NCBI RefSeq assembly: GCF_014637345.1
Contig: NZ_BMEX01000002.1
Location: 260,359-324,358 of the forward strand
Direction: 5' to 3'
DNA length: 64,000 bases
Origin: Kroppenstedtia guangzhouensis
GTDB lineage: Bacteria; Bacillota; Bacilli; Thermoactinomycetales; DSM-45169
Below the pieces are notes generated by a model. It saw only the letters and a program-made list of their open reading frames with translations. It was not told where the DNA came from and searched no databases. The position numbers and the translations under genes were made by a program. Positions 38,761 to 51,500 of the stretch are shown piece by piece; positions within the stretch are counted from its first letter, which is position 1; the number at the start of each line of letters is the position of its first letter.

Positions 38761-39993
38761 TTATCCATGTTCCCGTAACACTTTGTGGTTGAGTATTTCA
38801 CATAAAAAGCGCTCACGTTCTTCCGCCCGGATTCGCTTTGCTTCCAGTGCTGTTTGCACCATCTGAATCGCCGCCCGCACATCACTGAATTTCGGCAAGG
38901 TTTCAGAAGCGATCCATTCTTCACAGCGGTTCTGAATTTGACGAAATGGAATCACAACGCGTCTCTCGTAATCAATCGGATCCGTGTTGTGGTTCTTGGT
39001 GCCGGCGACCACCGTCAGACAGCGGGAAATAATCTCCCCATACTCTGACTCTTGGACAATCAGGGCCTGCTTTGTCTTGCGGATATCCTTTTCCTTTTCG
39101 TAGGTGCAAACTGACAAATTCGGATCTATGGCATGCATCAGGTACTTCAATACATCTTTCGGCCCGACTTCCACCGCAGTCGTCATCCCTTCACGAATTA
39201 GATATCGAAGTGAATCGAGCCAGCGTACCGGCCGTACCAATTGCCAATAAAGATTGTCCAACACGCTTTTCGCATCATCGTAAAGAAGCCCGTTTTGATT
39301 GGCGACCACCGGCACCGCGGGTGGTTGCATCTTCACATCCAGCAACCGTTTCCGGTATCGGTCCGCAGCTGGCTGCATCAGCGGCGAATGAAACGGGCCG
39401 CTCATCTGGAGCGGAATGGCGATGCCGCCGTGCTCCACCACCTTCTCACCGGCCAGGCGAATCGCGGCCTTCGATCCGGAGATCGAGGTTTTTTGCGGGG
39501 TGTCATAGGCGGAGACGTACACCTTTTCGCCGGTTGCCATCACTTCCATACAAATCTGCTCCACGACTTCCGGCGCAAGGTTGGTCACCCATGCCATCGT
39601 ACCGTCAATGGACGATGCATGTTCGCTGACAATCACACCTCGCTCATGCACGAGCTTCAACACATCTGCCAGCCCGATCGCACCGGCGGCACAAAGAGCC
39701 GAGTACTCGCCGAGTGAGTAGCCCAGCATCGCATCAGGCTGTAATCCGATCTCCTGCTCAAACACCCGAAAAGCCGCCACACTGACGGTCACCAATGCCG
39801 TCTGTGAATTTTCCAGTTTATCAAGATCTGCCTTGCGCGACTTGTTCATGCATAGTGCGGCCATATCCGTACCCAGTGTATCGCTTGCTTCTTCAAAGGT
39901 TTCACGGGCAATTGAAAAGTGATCGTAAAAATACTTGCCCATCCCCGGATAGTGGGATCCCACCCCGGGAAACATGAACACCAGGCTCGACAT
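38761..39993 (-). CDS. Discrete acyltransferase for unusual extender units (ZmaF-like)
   Basis: A 410-residue free acyltransferase. It begins VFMFPGVGSHYPGMG, has the active-site serine in GYSLGEY near residue 92, and the catalytic histidine in GPFHSP near 200. A C-terminal extension of about 100 charged, helical residues follows the core. The GYS and GPFHS boxes differ from the malonyl-type GHSIGE/HAFHS seen in the hybrid protein at 26971-34677. The first PKS module at 16698-26825 has a dead AT, so this protein very probably loads it in trans, with aminomalonyl- or hydroxymalonyl-ACP from the neighbouring ACP genes. In zwittermicin A a free AT of this kind handles aminomalonyl-ACP. Which of the two units it prefers cannot be read here. 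Confidence 0.85.
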   Translation of the reverse strand: MSSLVFMFPGVGSHYPGMGKYFYDHFSIARETFEEASDTLGTDMAALCMNKSRKADLDKLENSQTALVTVSVAAFRVFEQEIGLQPDAMLGYSLGEYSALCAAGAIGLADVLKLVHERGVIVSEHASSIDGTMAWVTNLAPEVVEQICMEVMATGEKVYVSAYDTPQKTSISGSKAAIRLAGEKVVEHGGIAIPLQMSGPFHSPLMQPAADRYRKRLLDVKMQPPAVPVVANQNGLLYDDAKSVLDNLYWQLVRPVRWLDSLRYLIREGMTTAVEVGPKDVLKYLMHAIDPNLSVCTYEKEKDIRKTKQALIVQESEYGEIISRCLTVVAGTKNHNTDPIDYERRVVIPFRQIQNRCEEWIASETLPKFSDVRAAIQMVQTALEAKRIRAEERERFLCEILNHKVLREHG

Positions 39994-40010
39994 CTTCTCC
40001 CCCCTGTTTC

Positions 40011-41129
40011 TCAGCCCAATCCTTTTTCAAACTCCTCCAACAAAGCCCGTCCCCTCTCCGTTTTTCGAAGGTGGATCAAGTCCATATCATAGCGGAGATC
40101 CGAAACATGATCCCACCCGAGCTCCAACGCCCGCTCCATATGCTTCAAGGACGATTCCGTTTCCCCGGCCAACGAATAGCCGCAAGCGAGAAGAAAATGA
40201 TGCCAATTCTTTAAATCGCCATAAGCACAGGCCCGATCCAGAAAACGTTTTGCTTCCGCCAAATCTTTGAAATAACGCAAACGGTGATAAGCGGTGAACA
40301 CGAGATTATCCAGTTCGTTGTATAAAAACATATAAGCTTTGTACAGGCGGCGGTTTGTAAATCCAACTTTCTCCGCCAGCTTAATCGACGGCAAGCGAAA
40401 ATCCTCTGTTTTCCAATGGGGAGTCCGGTTTTGGTGCAGACACTCGTCAAGGAAGGAACGGGCGGCCAACTGCGCATAGCCCTTCCCTCTGTGGGTACGG
40501 CTGTACGTGTTAATCCCGATCTCGACATCCGTCTCGTTCCCAAAAGCGGTCAGGCAACTGCATACAACCTCATCACCTACCAACACAGCATAGCCAAACC
40601 CATTTTCGATAAAGATCTCCGGCGATATCCAAAAGTCAGCAATATGGTCACGCACCTCTGCGAAGGAATCTTCCGCCAACATTTCCCGTGTGATGCGTTC
40701 CACACGGACATCCGCCGGCACCGATACCGGCGGCAGTTTGCGATACCTCTTCGGATCAAAAGTAAAGGTCACCCGATCATAGGGTTTCGGAATAAACTCT
40801 TGCAGTCCCCGCTCGACAATTGGCCGCCATTTGACCTCAGGCATCAACTCGACTTGAAAGAACGGATCGGCGATGCGTTCCGCCTCCGGTGCGATCACTT
40901 CACGGATCCAGGCAGGTAGAGCGAAGACAAAAGTTTCCTTCGGCTCCCCCATCAGATAAAAGATCTCCTGCTCTGCCCAAACCAATGCACAGGCAGGACG
41001 GTCCGGGGAATCCACAAAAATGCGGCCTTTGTTGTTACCGGCCAAAATCCCGTTCAAAACGGGCTGTCGACTGTGTTCATAAAACAGCGGACGAATTCGT
41101 TCCCACCCTTCCGTCAGTTGATGGATCAT
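40011..41129 (-). CDS. GNAT-family acetyltransferase, probable self-resistance (ZmaR-like)
   Basis: A 372-residue protein. Residues about 120-270 hold a GNAT core with the acetyl-CoA loop RTHRGKGYAQ and the following RSFLDECL helix. The N-terminal 110 residues match the long N-domains of the GNAT subfamily that includes the zwittermicin A resistance protein, which has a similar overall length. The last 100 residues look like TPR-type helical repeats (AEAKRFLDRACAYGD, ESSLKHMERALELGW). Inactivation of the antibiotic by N-acetylation inside the cell would be expected. The start overlaps the acyl-CoA dehydrogenase stop by ATGA, so it is in the core operon. A tailoring acetylation is the alternative. 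GNAT family is certain, resistance role likely. Confidence 0.8.
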   Translation of the reverse strand: MIHQLTEGWERIRPLFYEHSRQPVLNGILAGNNKGRIFVDSPDRPACALVWAEQEIFYLMGEPKETFVFALPAWIREVIAPEAERIADPFFQVELMPEVKWRPIVERGLQEFIPKPYDRVTFTFDPKRYRKLPPVSVPADVRVERITREMLAEDSFAEVRDHIADFWISPEIFIENGFGYAVLVGDEVVCSCLTAFGNETDVEIGINTYSRTHRGKGYAQLAARSFLDECLHQNRTPHWKTEDFRLPSIKLAEKVGFTNRRLYKAYMFLYNELDNLVFTAYHRLRYFKDLAEAKRFLDRACAYGDLKNWHHFLLACGYSLAGETESSLKHMERALELGWDHVSDLRYDMDLIHLRKTERGRALLEEFEKGLG

Positions 41130-42274
41130 TTTGTAATCACACCTTCATCTCGGTAACCAGTGCGCAACGTATGTTGAGCAATGAGCGGCTGAAGAACTTG
41201 CGATGTGCCTTCGATGATCTCCAACACTTTAGCCTCACGGAAGAGGCGCTCGACCGGATATTTGCGGGAAAAACCGTTTGCTCCAAACACCTGTACTGCA
41301 TCCGTGGCCACTTTCATCGCCATTTTGGAAGAGAAATACTTGGCCATCATGGTCTCCGCCATGGCTTCCGGGTGTTTGTCCCTGCGCTTGCGACCGGCAG
41401 TCAGACAAAGCGAGCGGGCTGCACGCAGATTGACGCTGGATTCGGCAATCATCCTCTGAACCCCGTCGTATTCACAGATATATTTGCCGCCCTGTTTGCG
41501 GGTTCGCGAGTAAGTCACCATCGCTTCCAGGGCCTCCTGTGCAATCGCCACCCCCGCCCACGCGATACTGTAACGCCCGTGATCCAAGGCAGTATTGACC
41601 ACATAGGCAAACCCACCGCCAACCCGTCCGAGCACGTTTTCATCCGGCACCTCCACATCTTTCATATGGATTTCGGCCAGATGGGAGGAATTGCTCGCCA
41701 GCAGGCCACTCATCTTGGTGATGGACACACCCGGCATCGAAGGTTCAATCAGAAAGGCGGTCAGCTCGCTCCCCTTGGCGGCGATCACCAGAATCAAGTC
41801 AGCAATGTTGGCAAAAGAGATCCATTTTTTACGGCCATTGAGAATAAAGCGGTTCCCCTTCTGTTTATAAGAGGTGTGAACAGCTTTGGCATCCGAACCG
41901 ACTTCCGGCTCAGTCAGTGCGAACGCCGCCAGTGTCTCACCGGTTGCCATTTTCGGCAACCAGCGCCGCTTCTGTTCCTCTGTTCCCCAACGCTTGATGG
42001 ATTCCCCGACCAAAGAGACATGCACCGTGAGTAACTCCCGAACGGAGTTGCAGGCCTTGCCGATGATTTCGGTCAGATGTCCATAGTCCACGGGATCAAG
42101 GGCGAGCCCGCCGTATTCGGCGGGAAACGTCGCACCCCAAACACCTTGCTCCCCAAGGCGTTGCAGAAAGGAACGGGGAATTTCCTCTTTCACTTCAAAC
42201 TCACCCGCTCTCGGTCTGAGCTCTGCCTCCGCAAATCTTTTCACCGTATCGAGTCTCTCCTGAAAGGCTTTCAT
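41126..42274 (-). CDS. Acyl-CoA dehydrogenase-like enzyme, probably for hydroxymalonyl-ACP
   Basis: A 382-residue acyl-CoA dehydrogenase-fold flavoprotein with FALTEPEVGSDAK, KKWISFANIAD and the catalytic-base segment VLEIIEGTSQVLQ near residue 360. It overlaps the upstream ACP gene and the downstream GNAT gene by four bases each, so the three are translated together. In FkbI/ZmaE-type pathways the enzyme oxidises ACP-bound glyceraldehyde-level intermediates to hydroxymalonyl-ACP. This copy is assigned to the glycerate (FkbH) branch because the other copy is coupled to the serine A domain. The FkbH gene itself lies far downstream at 5269-6318. Family is clear; the branch is inferred. Confidence 0.85.
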   Translation of the reverse strand: MKAFQERLDTVKRFAEAELRPRAGEFEVKEEIPRSFLQRLGEQGVWGATFPAEYGGLALDPVDYGHLTEIIGKACNSVRELLTVHVSLVGESIKRWGTEEQKRRWLPKMATGETLAAFALTEPEVGSDAKAVHTSYKQKGNRFILNGRKKWISFANIADLILVIAAKGSELTAFLIEPSMPGVSITKMSGLLASNSSHLAEIHMKDVEVPDENVLGRVGGGFAYVVNTALDHGRYSIAWAGVAIAQEALEAMVTYSRTRKQGGKYICEYDGVQRMIAESSVNLRAARSLCLTAGRKRRDKHPEAMAETMMAKYFSSKMAMKVATDAVQVFGANGFSRKYPVERLFREAKVLEIIEGTSQVLQPLIAQHTLRTGYRDEGVITK

Positions 42275-42534
42275 GCGGTTGTATTCTCCTTTTTCTTTTT
42301 TTCAACGAGACGGACCATATTGTTGACGGTGGAAAAGTTCACGATGTCAAGATCATCGTTATCAACGGTTATATTGAACTCCGTTTCGATAAAAGTCAGC
42401 AGTTGCATGGCGAACAACGAGTTCACGAACCCTTTTTCAAAGATGTTGTCATCGTCAGTGAACTCGGTTCCCATCGCATCGAAGGTCACAAGGTTACTAC
42501 GGATGTATTGACGGATTTTCCCGTGAACGGACAT
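42271..42534 (-). CDS. Discrete acyl carrier protein, probably hydroxymalonyl branch
   Basis: An 87-residue carrier protein with the attachment serine in EKGFVNSLFAMQL, again NSL instead of DSL. AAAGGAGG precedes the ATG at 42534; a longer frame to 42579 would overlap the stop of the giant NRPS gene and has no carrier homology in its extra part. Its C-terminus (EKKKKENTTA) overlaps the dehydrogenase start as ATGA. It would carry glyceryl and then hydroxymalonyl groups loaded by the FkbH protein. Confidence 0.85.
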   Translation of the reverse strand: MSVHGKIRQYIRSNLVTFDAMGTEFTDDDNIFEKGFVNSLFAMQLLTFIETEFNITVDNDDLDIVNFSTVNNMVRLVEKKKKENTTA

Positions 42535-42560
42535 GAGTCTTTCCTCCTTTGGGCTCATGA

Positions 42561-45500
42561 TCAACATGAATGCATCCATGTCCCTGCGATCTGCCGCACC
42601 CGTTTTGCATTGTGAGCCAGCGCCTCCCCTTGGAGCATGGTGAAGTGACTGCCGGCTCCAGGAGATTCCTCAAACGTCCCTTTTGTCAGTTCCGGCCATA
42701 TTGGGCTACCTGGTGTCCCATCGAGCGATCGGATCAGGTGGATGTCTGCCTGAATAGGCCTCTGATAGTTCGTATTTGCATAGCTGTCCAAGTAGCGCTT
42801 CATCTCTTTCAGCACTTTTTGACGCAGGGACGGCTGCCGGACCCAGTCGGCCACGCCTTCCAGATGATGCTCTGCAAGACGAAGCAGTTGATTTTCATCC
42901 CACTCGCGATCGATTGTGCCTCCATCGGGTACCGAGTCCATCAAGATTAGGCCCGCCACTTTCAGGCCTGCCGCTTCAAGTGCGACAGCTGTCTCGTAGG
43001 CGAGGCTGCCACCCGCTGAATAGCCGAGGAGTGTGTAAGCACCTTCCGGTTGAACGCTGGTAATATAACGCACGTACTGAGCAATGCGGTCATCTTCCTG
43101 GATAAAATCAAACCCGTAAAGATGAATGTCCGTAAGATAAGCCGCCATCGCTTTGAAGGTATAAGCATCGCCGCCAAGGGGCGGAAAGGCGAAGAGTGTT
43201 CGACCCGCTTGCAACCTTTCACTCGTGCCGTTCAAACAGACCAGAGGTTGCCGCTTCTTTTCTCCAAACTCCAGTCGGGTTGCCAACCGGCGTATAGTCG
43301 GCTGTTCATACAGGTCCCGCAATGATATCTCCCAGCCCAGCCGTTCATAGACCAGTGCCGTCATCTTCACTGCACGGAGAGAGTGGCCACCGATCAGGAA
43401 GAAGTCATCTTCGACCCCGACCCGCTCCAAATGAAGCACTTCCTTCCAGATGGCCGCCAACTGTTCTTCCAAGGTGTTGGCCGGTGCTTCGTAAGAAGCC
43501 TTCCGGAGCGACGAAGGGTCCGGCTGGGGCAAAGCGCGACGGTCGACTTTGCCATTGACAGTCAACGGCATCCGCTCCAGCAGAATATAGTGAGTCGGAA
43601 TCATATACCCGGGCAAATGTTCCGATACATATACCCGGAGTTCGGGGATTGACAATTCGGGAGACGCCACCAGATACGCGCACAGCTCCGCCATGCCGGA
43701 TTGGTCCTCTGTCGCCAGCACCACCGCCTCCCGTACATTTTCATGCATTTGCAGGCAACGTTCGATCTCTCCCGGTTCAATCCGATGACCGCGAACTTTC
43801 ACTTGATGGTCGATGCGGCCAAGATACTCCATTTCACCATTGGGTAGCAACCGCACCAAATCCCCTGACTTGTACAGCCGCTCTTTCGTACAGTATGGGT
43901 TTGCGATAAATCGTTCCGCTGTCAGTTTCGGAAGATTGATATAGCCTCTCGCCACTCCCGGACCGCCGATATACAGTTCACCACTTACTCCCGGGAGCAC
44001 CGGTCGCATATGTTGATCAAACACATAACAAGTGTAATCAGGGTATGGATGACCGATTGAGCTGATGTTATGTTCGATCTCGTTCCAGTCGATTTCTTTG
44101 TCGGCTCCGACAATGGTCGTCTCCGTGATGCCGTAGGCATTGAAAAGACGGCAATCGGAGTAACGGGTTTTCCAGCTCCTGAGTAACGATGGTTTCAGCC
44201 TCTCGCCGCCGAAAATCATCACACGCACGTTCAGATCCGGAGCTCCCTTTTGTTCCCACTCTGACAATGCATAGAAAGCGGATGGGGTCTGACCGAGCAC
44301 GGTGATTCCCTCTTCACGCACCAAGCGAAGGAAGCCCGGTGTATCACGGGTTATCTCTTTGGGCACAATGACCAGGGTACCGCCAGTCAGCAGGGCTCCA
44401 TAGATCTCGAAAACGGAAAAGTCAAACCCAATGGAGTGAAACTGCGTCCAGATATCTCCGGGTCGGAAACCGAACTCTCCCGATAAACGGTCCATCACAG
44501 AAAGCAAATTCCGGTGTTCAATCATAACGCCTTTAGGATGCCCGGTGGTTCCTGAAGTGTAAATGACATAACAGAGGTGGTCTTCCCGCACATCCACCTC
44601 CGGAGCTTCATCGGCAGGAACCACTTTCTCGATAAACAGCTTTTCCCCAGAAAAAGAAACATGTTCTGCCAAGGACTCCTGCATCACCAACCAACCGGCC
44701 CCACTGTCTCGGAGCGTAAATTCGATCCGCTCCTGTGGATAGTCCGGATCAATCGGAACGTATGCTCCACCCGCTTTCAATACCCCGAGCATAGCGGCAA
44801 TCATCTCCACAGAGCGATCCATGACCACTGCCACCCTCTGATCAGCCGCAACGCCTTTAGCCCGCAGCTCATGAGCCAATCCATTTGCCAAACGATCCAG
44901 TTCCCGATAGGTCAGGCTCACTTCACCGCATTTCACGGCCACCCGGTCCGGCGTGCTCCATAGCTGGGCTTCAAATCGCCGATGGATTGTCGTTACCGCC
45001 GGTTCCGTCTCCCCGAAGTCCCAGTCAAAATCAGCCTCTGTTTCCTCCGGTTCCTTAAGCTGCATCCCTGTCATCAGGAACTTCTCTTCTTCCGGTGTCA
45101 GCAACTGAATGTCAGCCAGCCGCACATGTGGATCACGAGTCACTTCCTCCAGCAACCGCAGGAAACGGCTTCCCAAGCTGTCCACAGTCGCTTCCTCAAA
45201 CAGAGCCGTTGCATACTCGAAACCGAACATCAGCTTGTCATCCTGCTCTTCCACCGTCAGTGACAGATCGAATTTACTTGTCGTATGTTCGAATTTCACC
45301 GACGAGATCGTCAAACCGTCCAGCACTTCTCCGACCTCTGGCATATCCAGGTTTTGCAACACGAACAGGACATCAAACAGGGCTTGGCGGCTCATGTCGC
45401 GGTTGAGTGGCAAGCGACTCACCAACAGATCAAAAGGATAATCTTGATGTTCTTGTGCCGCCAGCACTCCCTCCTTGACCTCTTGCAAGAAATGAGAGAA

Positions 45501-48500
45501 AGGCTTCTCTCCTTTTGGACGTTGACGGATCGCCAGCGTATTGACAAACATCCCAAGAATCGGAGCCAGATCCCCGTGAGCACGACCGGCTACAGGCGAT
45601 CCGATTACCATATCCTCCTGCCCGCTGTGCTTGTGCAGCAGGGCATAAAAGGCAGCAAGCAATACCATATACAGCGTGGTGCCAGTCTCCTGCGCCAGTT
45701 GCTTCACCTTTGCGGTCAATTCCGTGTCGGCCTCGCATTCCCACCAGCGGCCCTCAAAAGATTTGGTTGCGGGGCGGGGATGGTCGGTGGCCAGTTCCAG
45801 CACGGGAACACCCTCCGCAAACTGGTCCAACCAAAACTGTTCCTGCTCGACCATCCCCTGCGTTGTGAGTTGTTCCTGTTGCCAGACCGCATAGTCTTTG
45901 TACTGCAAACGAAGGGGAGGCAATTTTTTTCCGGCATACAACGCCGCAAAGTCGCGGATCAGAATGTTCATCGACAAGCCGTCCGATATAATGTGGTGCA
46001 TATCCAGCAACAGCAAGTGACGCTCATCGTCCAGTGGCATCAATCCCGCCCGGAACAGGGGGGCTTGCGACAGATCGAAGGAGCGCACCCAGCCCTTCAC
46101 AGCTTCGTTTACTTCCTGTGCCGGAATTTCCTCCAAAGAAAATTGGATCTCCTCGGAGATGATCTGTACAGGCTCTCCTTCTCTCCAAACGAGAGAGGTC
46201 CGCAAGCTCTCATGCCGCTCGATTAATCCGCGAAATGCCGTTTCCACCCGCTCCCGGTTCAGAGGACCCTCCAGCAGATAGACAGCAGGCATGTTATAGG
46301 ACGTGTCTGCCCCTTCCAGCTCATGCAGCAGAAGCAACCGCTTCTGTGCTGACGATACCGGATATGTTTCCGCCTTTGGCGCTTGGCCGATGCTTGCAAA
46401 CCGATGCGGTTCCGCCCGGCGAATGTACTGGGCGATCCCTCGTACCGTCGGGGTCAGAAACAGTTGACGTAGCGGCACTTTCACGTCAAACCGTTCATGT
46501 ATCTGAGCGATCAACATCGTTGCCTTCAACGAGTGTCCGCCGATGGCAAAGAAGTCATCCTCAACCCCCATTCGTTCCAGATCAAGCGCATCCTGCCAAA
46601 GCTTGACCAACTCTTTTTCCAGATGATCAGCCGGAGCGACAAAGAAAGTTTCCAGCCGCTTGGACGGATCCGGTTTTGGCAACGCACGGCGATCCACTTT
46701 TCCATTTGGGGTCAATGGGATTTTTTCCAACTGAACAAAATAGGCCGGAATCATATACATCGGCAACCGTTGCGCCAGATATTCACGCCACTCGGACAGA
46801 GAAACCTGACTCTCCATTACTACATAAGCACACAGTTCCATTTCCCCGCTGTCATTGACAAAGGGCTGGACAATCGCTTCCAACGCCTGGTCATGGGCTT
46901 GTAAATGATGCTCGATTTCGCTGATTTCAATGCGATATCCCCGGATCTTCACCTGCTGATCCACCCGACCCAAATATTCCAAATCCCCATTTTGCCGAAC
47001 CCGCACCAAGTCGCCGGTTCTGTACACTCTTTCAGCGGGGTTGTACGGATGAGGAATAAAGCGTTCCGCCGTCAATTCCGGCCGATTGACATAACCTCTG
47101 GCCACCGCACGACCGCCTATGTACAATTCGCCAGGCGTACCTGGGGGGACGAGGCGCTTATTCTCATCCAACACATAACAGGTGTAGGGAGGGAACGGTT
47201 GACCGATCGCCGATTCATTGTTCTCGATCTCGCGACTGCCTATGTTCTTGTAAGTGCCGACAATGGTCGTTTCCGTGATTCCATACATATTGATCAGGCG
47301 GCAGTCCGCATATCTTTTTTTCCAAACCGCCAGCGAAGAACTCTTCAAGGCTTCTCCGCCCAGCAGAACGGTATGAACGCACAGGGTCGGATCACCGCAT
47401 GCCTCCAGGCTGGAAAGCGCATAAAAGGCAGAAGGAGTCTGGGAGAGTACCGTCACCCTTTCGGAGCGCAACAGTTCGAGAAATGCAGAGGTGTCTCGTG
47501 CGGTGTCCCGATGGACAACCACAAGTTTTCCCCCTGTCAGCAAACACCCGAAGATTTCCCAAACTGAGAAGTCAAATCCGACGGAATGGAAAGCCGTCCA
47601 TACGTCCCCTGGACCAAAACGGAAATCCTCCTTCGGCAGACTGAGAATCACTTCCAGAAGATGACGGTGTTCCACCGCCACCCCTTTGGGTTGTCCTGTG
47701 GTTCCCGATGTATAGATCACATAAGCGAGATGATGGGGTTCGGATACAGGCGGTTGCGTCTCTGCTTCTCCTGCGGCACGTACCGCTTCCTCCACAAACA
47801 CCACTTGGCCGTCATATTCCAATGCCCCCTGCATTTCCTGATACAACTCCTGTTGGATCACAAGACATTTGGCTTCACTGTCTTTCAGGATATACCCAAT
47901 GCGCTCGGGGGGATATTCCGGATCAACTGGTACATATGCGGCGCCCGCTTTCAATACGCCCAGCAAGGCTGCCACCAAATCCGTCGACCGCTTTGTCATC
48001 ACACCGACAGTTTGATCCGGTTGTACACCTTTTTGTCTCAGCACCGTCGCCACTTTGTTCGCTTTAGCATTCAGTTGGGCATAAGTGAGTTGTTCCGAAC
48101 CGCAGACCAAAGCTTTTGCATCCGGCTGCTTTCGAACCATCTCTTCAAATTTGGCATGAACGGTCATTCCCTCCGATTCGCGGGAGGGGTGTGGAGCAAA
48201 ACTCGGAGCGAGGATCGCCCGCTTCTCTTCTTCCGCCAGGATCTCCAGGTCTTGCAGAGGAACATCGCGATTTTGCGTCACCTGCTCAAGCAACCGGAGC
48301 AATCGACGCGACCACTTTTCCATCGTCTCCCGATCAAACAACGCTGTCGCATATTCAAAAGTGAAGGCGAATCCATCAGGGCGCTCTTCTGCTGCCAGCG
48401 TCAGATCAAACTTGCTCGTTCGTGTGTCAGCCGGTTGCGGATGGATTGTGATTCCCTCTCCCTGCAGCTCAGGCTCCTCCATATTTTGCAGGACGAACAT

Positions 48501-51500
48501 CACATCAAACAGTGCACTGCGGCTCATATCACGAGGCAGATCCAACTCTTCCACCAATTGATCAAATGGGTAAATTTGATGCTCAAACGCCGCCAGTGTC
48601 CACTCTTTCACATCCTGCAAATAGGCAGCAAATGTCTGTTCCGGTTCCATGTGATAACGTAAGGCAAGTGTGTTAACAAACATGCCGATCAGTGGAAAGA
48701 GATCCGCATGGGGACGGCCGGCAACCGGCGATCCGACAACAACTTCTCTCTGTCCTCCATGCTTGTACAAGAGAACCGTAAAAGCTCCCATGAGCACCAT
48801 AAATGGGGTCGTATCCGTCTCCAGAGCCAACTGTTTGACCCTTTCCGAAAGGCTCGCATCAGCCCGGAACTCAAGCAGTCCGCCTGCAAAGCTTTTCACC
48901 GGCGGACGCGGCCGATCATAAGGCAACTCCAAAACGGGGACGCCCTTTGCAAACTGCTCTTTCCAGAACTTCTCATGGCGACGTATCGCCTCCGAATTGA
49001 GCAGTTTCTGCTCCCAGACAGCGTAGTCCCTATACTGCAATCGCATCTCTGGCAAGGATTCACCGGAATAAAGCTTCACCAGGTCGCTTACCAGAGTGGC
49101 CATCGATACACCATCCGTAATGATATGATGCATGTCAACAACCATCAGGTGCCGATCCGCATCCAGCTTCTGCAGGCCCGCCCGCACCAGCGGGGCCTGT
49201 GACAGATCAAAAGGCCTCATCCAAGATTCCAGCGATCCCTGCATCTGTTCCAGTTCAAAGGGCACTTCCTCCAGCACCCGCTGCATCACCTGATCCCCTT
49301 GCCATTCGAACTGCGTGCGCAGAATTTCATGGCGTTTGATCAATGCCCGAAATGCCGACTCGATTCGCGTGGTGTCAACCGGCCCCTCCAGGATGAAACA
49401 ACTCGGGAGGTGATAGGTCAGTTGCACCCCGTCCATGTCCTGTAACAGAATCATGCGCTTCTGTGAGGAAGACACCGGGTAGAGCTCCGCCTTGGGTGCA
49501 GGAGAAATCTCCTCTGACATCCTTTTGTCCGCGTGACGGATCACCTTGGCCAAGGCGCGAATCGTCGGTGTTTGAAAAAATTGGCGCAACGGCACCTGCA
49601 CACCCAACCGTTTGGAAATTTCAGCCGTGAGTACCGCTGCATTTAACGAGTGCCCGCCAAGAGTGAAAAAATCGTCCTCTACACCAATACGCTCCGCACG
49701 CAACACCTCTTGCCACAACGCGACAAGCTCTTCTTCCACCTGATCCGCAGGCGGTATATAGGCTGTTCCGGACTGCATATTGACATCCGGTTTCGGCAAC
49801 GCGCGATGGTCCATTTTTCCGTTTGGAGTAAGCGGGATCTTCTCCAATCTCACAAAAGCGGACGGAATCATGTAGGAAGGCAGCTCATGTGCCAGATGTC
49901 CCCTCAGATCAGCGAGATTCACTTCCTCATCGGCCACCACATAGGCACACAATTCCTGCACACCCATATCATCGGCAATCGCCACCACCGCCGCCTCCTG
50001 CACCTGCTCATGTTGCATCAGGAGGACCTCAATCTCACTGGTCTCGATCCGATAGCCGCGGATCTTGACCTGTTGGTCGATACGCCCGCAGTACTCCAGT
50101 TCTCCATCCGGTTGAAGGCGAACCAAGTCACCGGACTTGTACAGCCTCTCTCCCGGAAAATCGGGATGTTCCACAAAACGTTCCTCAGTCAGCTCCGGAC
50201 GGTTTAAATATCCCCGTGCAATCCCGGCTCCGCCAATATACAGTTCCCCCGGCACCCCCTTGGGCACCGGTCGTCCCCACTCATCACAAACAATGCACTT
50301 ATAAGTAGGAAGCGGCGTTCCTATGTTGCTCAGGTTGTTGCGGATCTCTCTTTCCCCGATTTCCTTGAACGTCACATAAACGGTGGTCTCCGTGATCCCG
50401 TACATGTTAATCAGACGCACTTGCGGAAAACGTTTTTTCCAGCCTTTCAACAGTCCCGGTTTCAATGCTTCCCCGGCGAATATCACAAAACGCAGGGAGA
50501 AATCAAGATGGCTTCTCTCCACCGCCTGTTCGAAGGAATAAAACGCCGACGGCGTCTGGTTCAATACAGTCACCCGCTCACGGGACACCAGTTCGGCAAA
50601 TGCCTGAGGGTCGCGGGCCACATCCTTCGGAACAATCACCAGCGAACCACCGTGCAACAAAGCGCTGTACATCTCCCAGACTGACACATCAAAGCAGAAG
50701 GAGTGGAACATCATCCACACATCCGCTTCCGTAAATTTAAACTTTCCAGGGGTTTGAACCAACAATTGAACCACATGGCGATGTTCGATCATCACACCTT
50801 TGGGTCGTCCCGTCGTTCCCGAGGTGTACGTCACGTAAGCCAGGTTCTCAGGCCGAACCTTTGTCGGAGCGGGAATAATTCCTTCCGACGGCTCCTTCCC
50901 CGCAAACAATTCTTCCGCATAAAACACCTCACCAGGGAAGTCCACTTTTTGCCCATGCAGCCGCTGTGTCACCAACCACTTCGTTTGACTGTCCTCAAGC
51001 ATAAACGAAACACGTTCTTCCGGGTAATCCGGATCGATGGGCAAATAAGCGCCACCCGCTTTCAGAACGCCGAGCAAAACAGCGATCATCTCCACGGATC
51101 GCTCCATCATCACGGCCACCAAGCATTCCGCTCCAACCCCGCTCATCCGCAAAACATGGGCCACTCGGTCCGCTTTGGCATTCAACTCCCGATAGGTCAG
51201 GCGTTCGTCTCCGCAGACCACGGCTTCCGCATCAGGAAAACGGCGCACCTGCTCTTGGAATAATTCATGCAAAGTGGCATTTTCCGGCCACTGGACATCC
51301 TTCACGCGCGCCCGTTCGGTCTGCAGCAGTTGCTTTTTCTCAGCTTCGGACATGAGTGCCAAATCCGCAATCTTCGCGTGCGGATTTGTCGTCGCGCTTC
51401 TCAACAACTCCTGGAAATGCTGGATGAACAGTTCCATGGACGACTGCAAAAACAGATCCCTGCGGTAGTCCAGACAGCCGTGCAACTCCCCGTTACGCTC

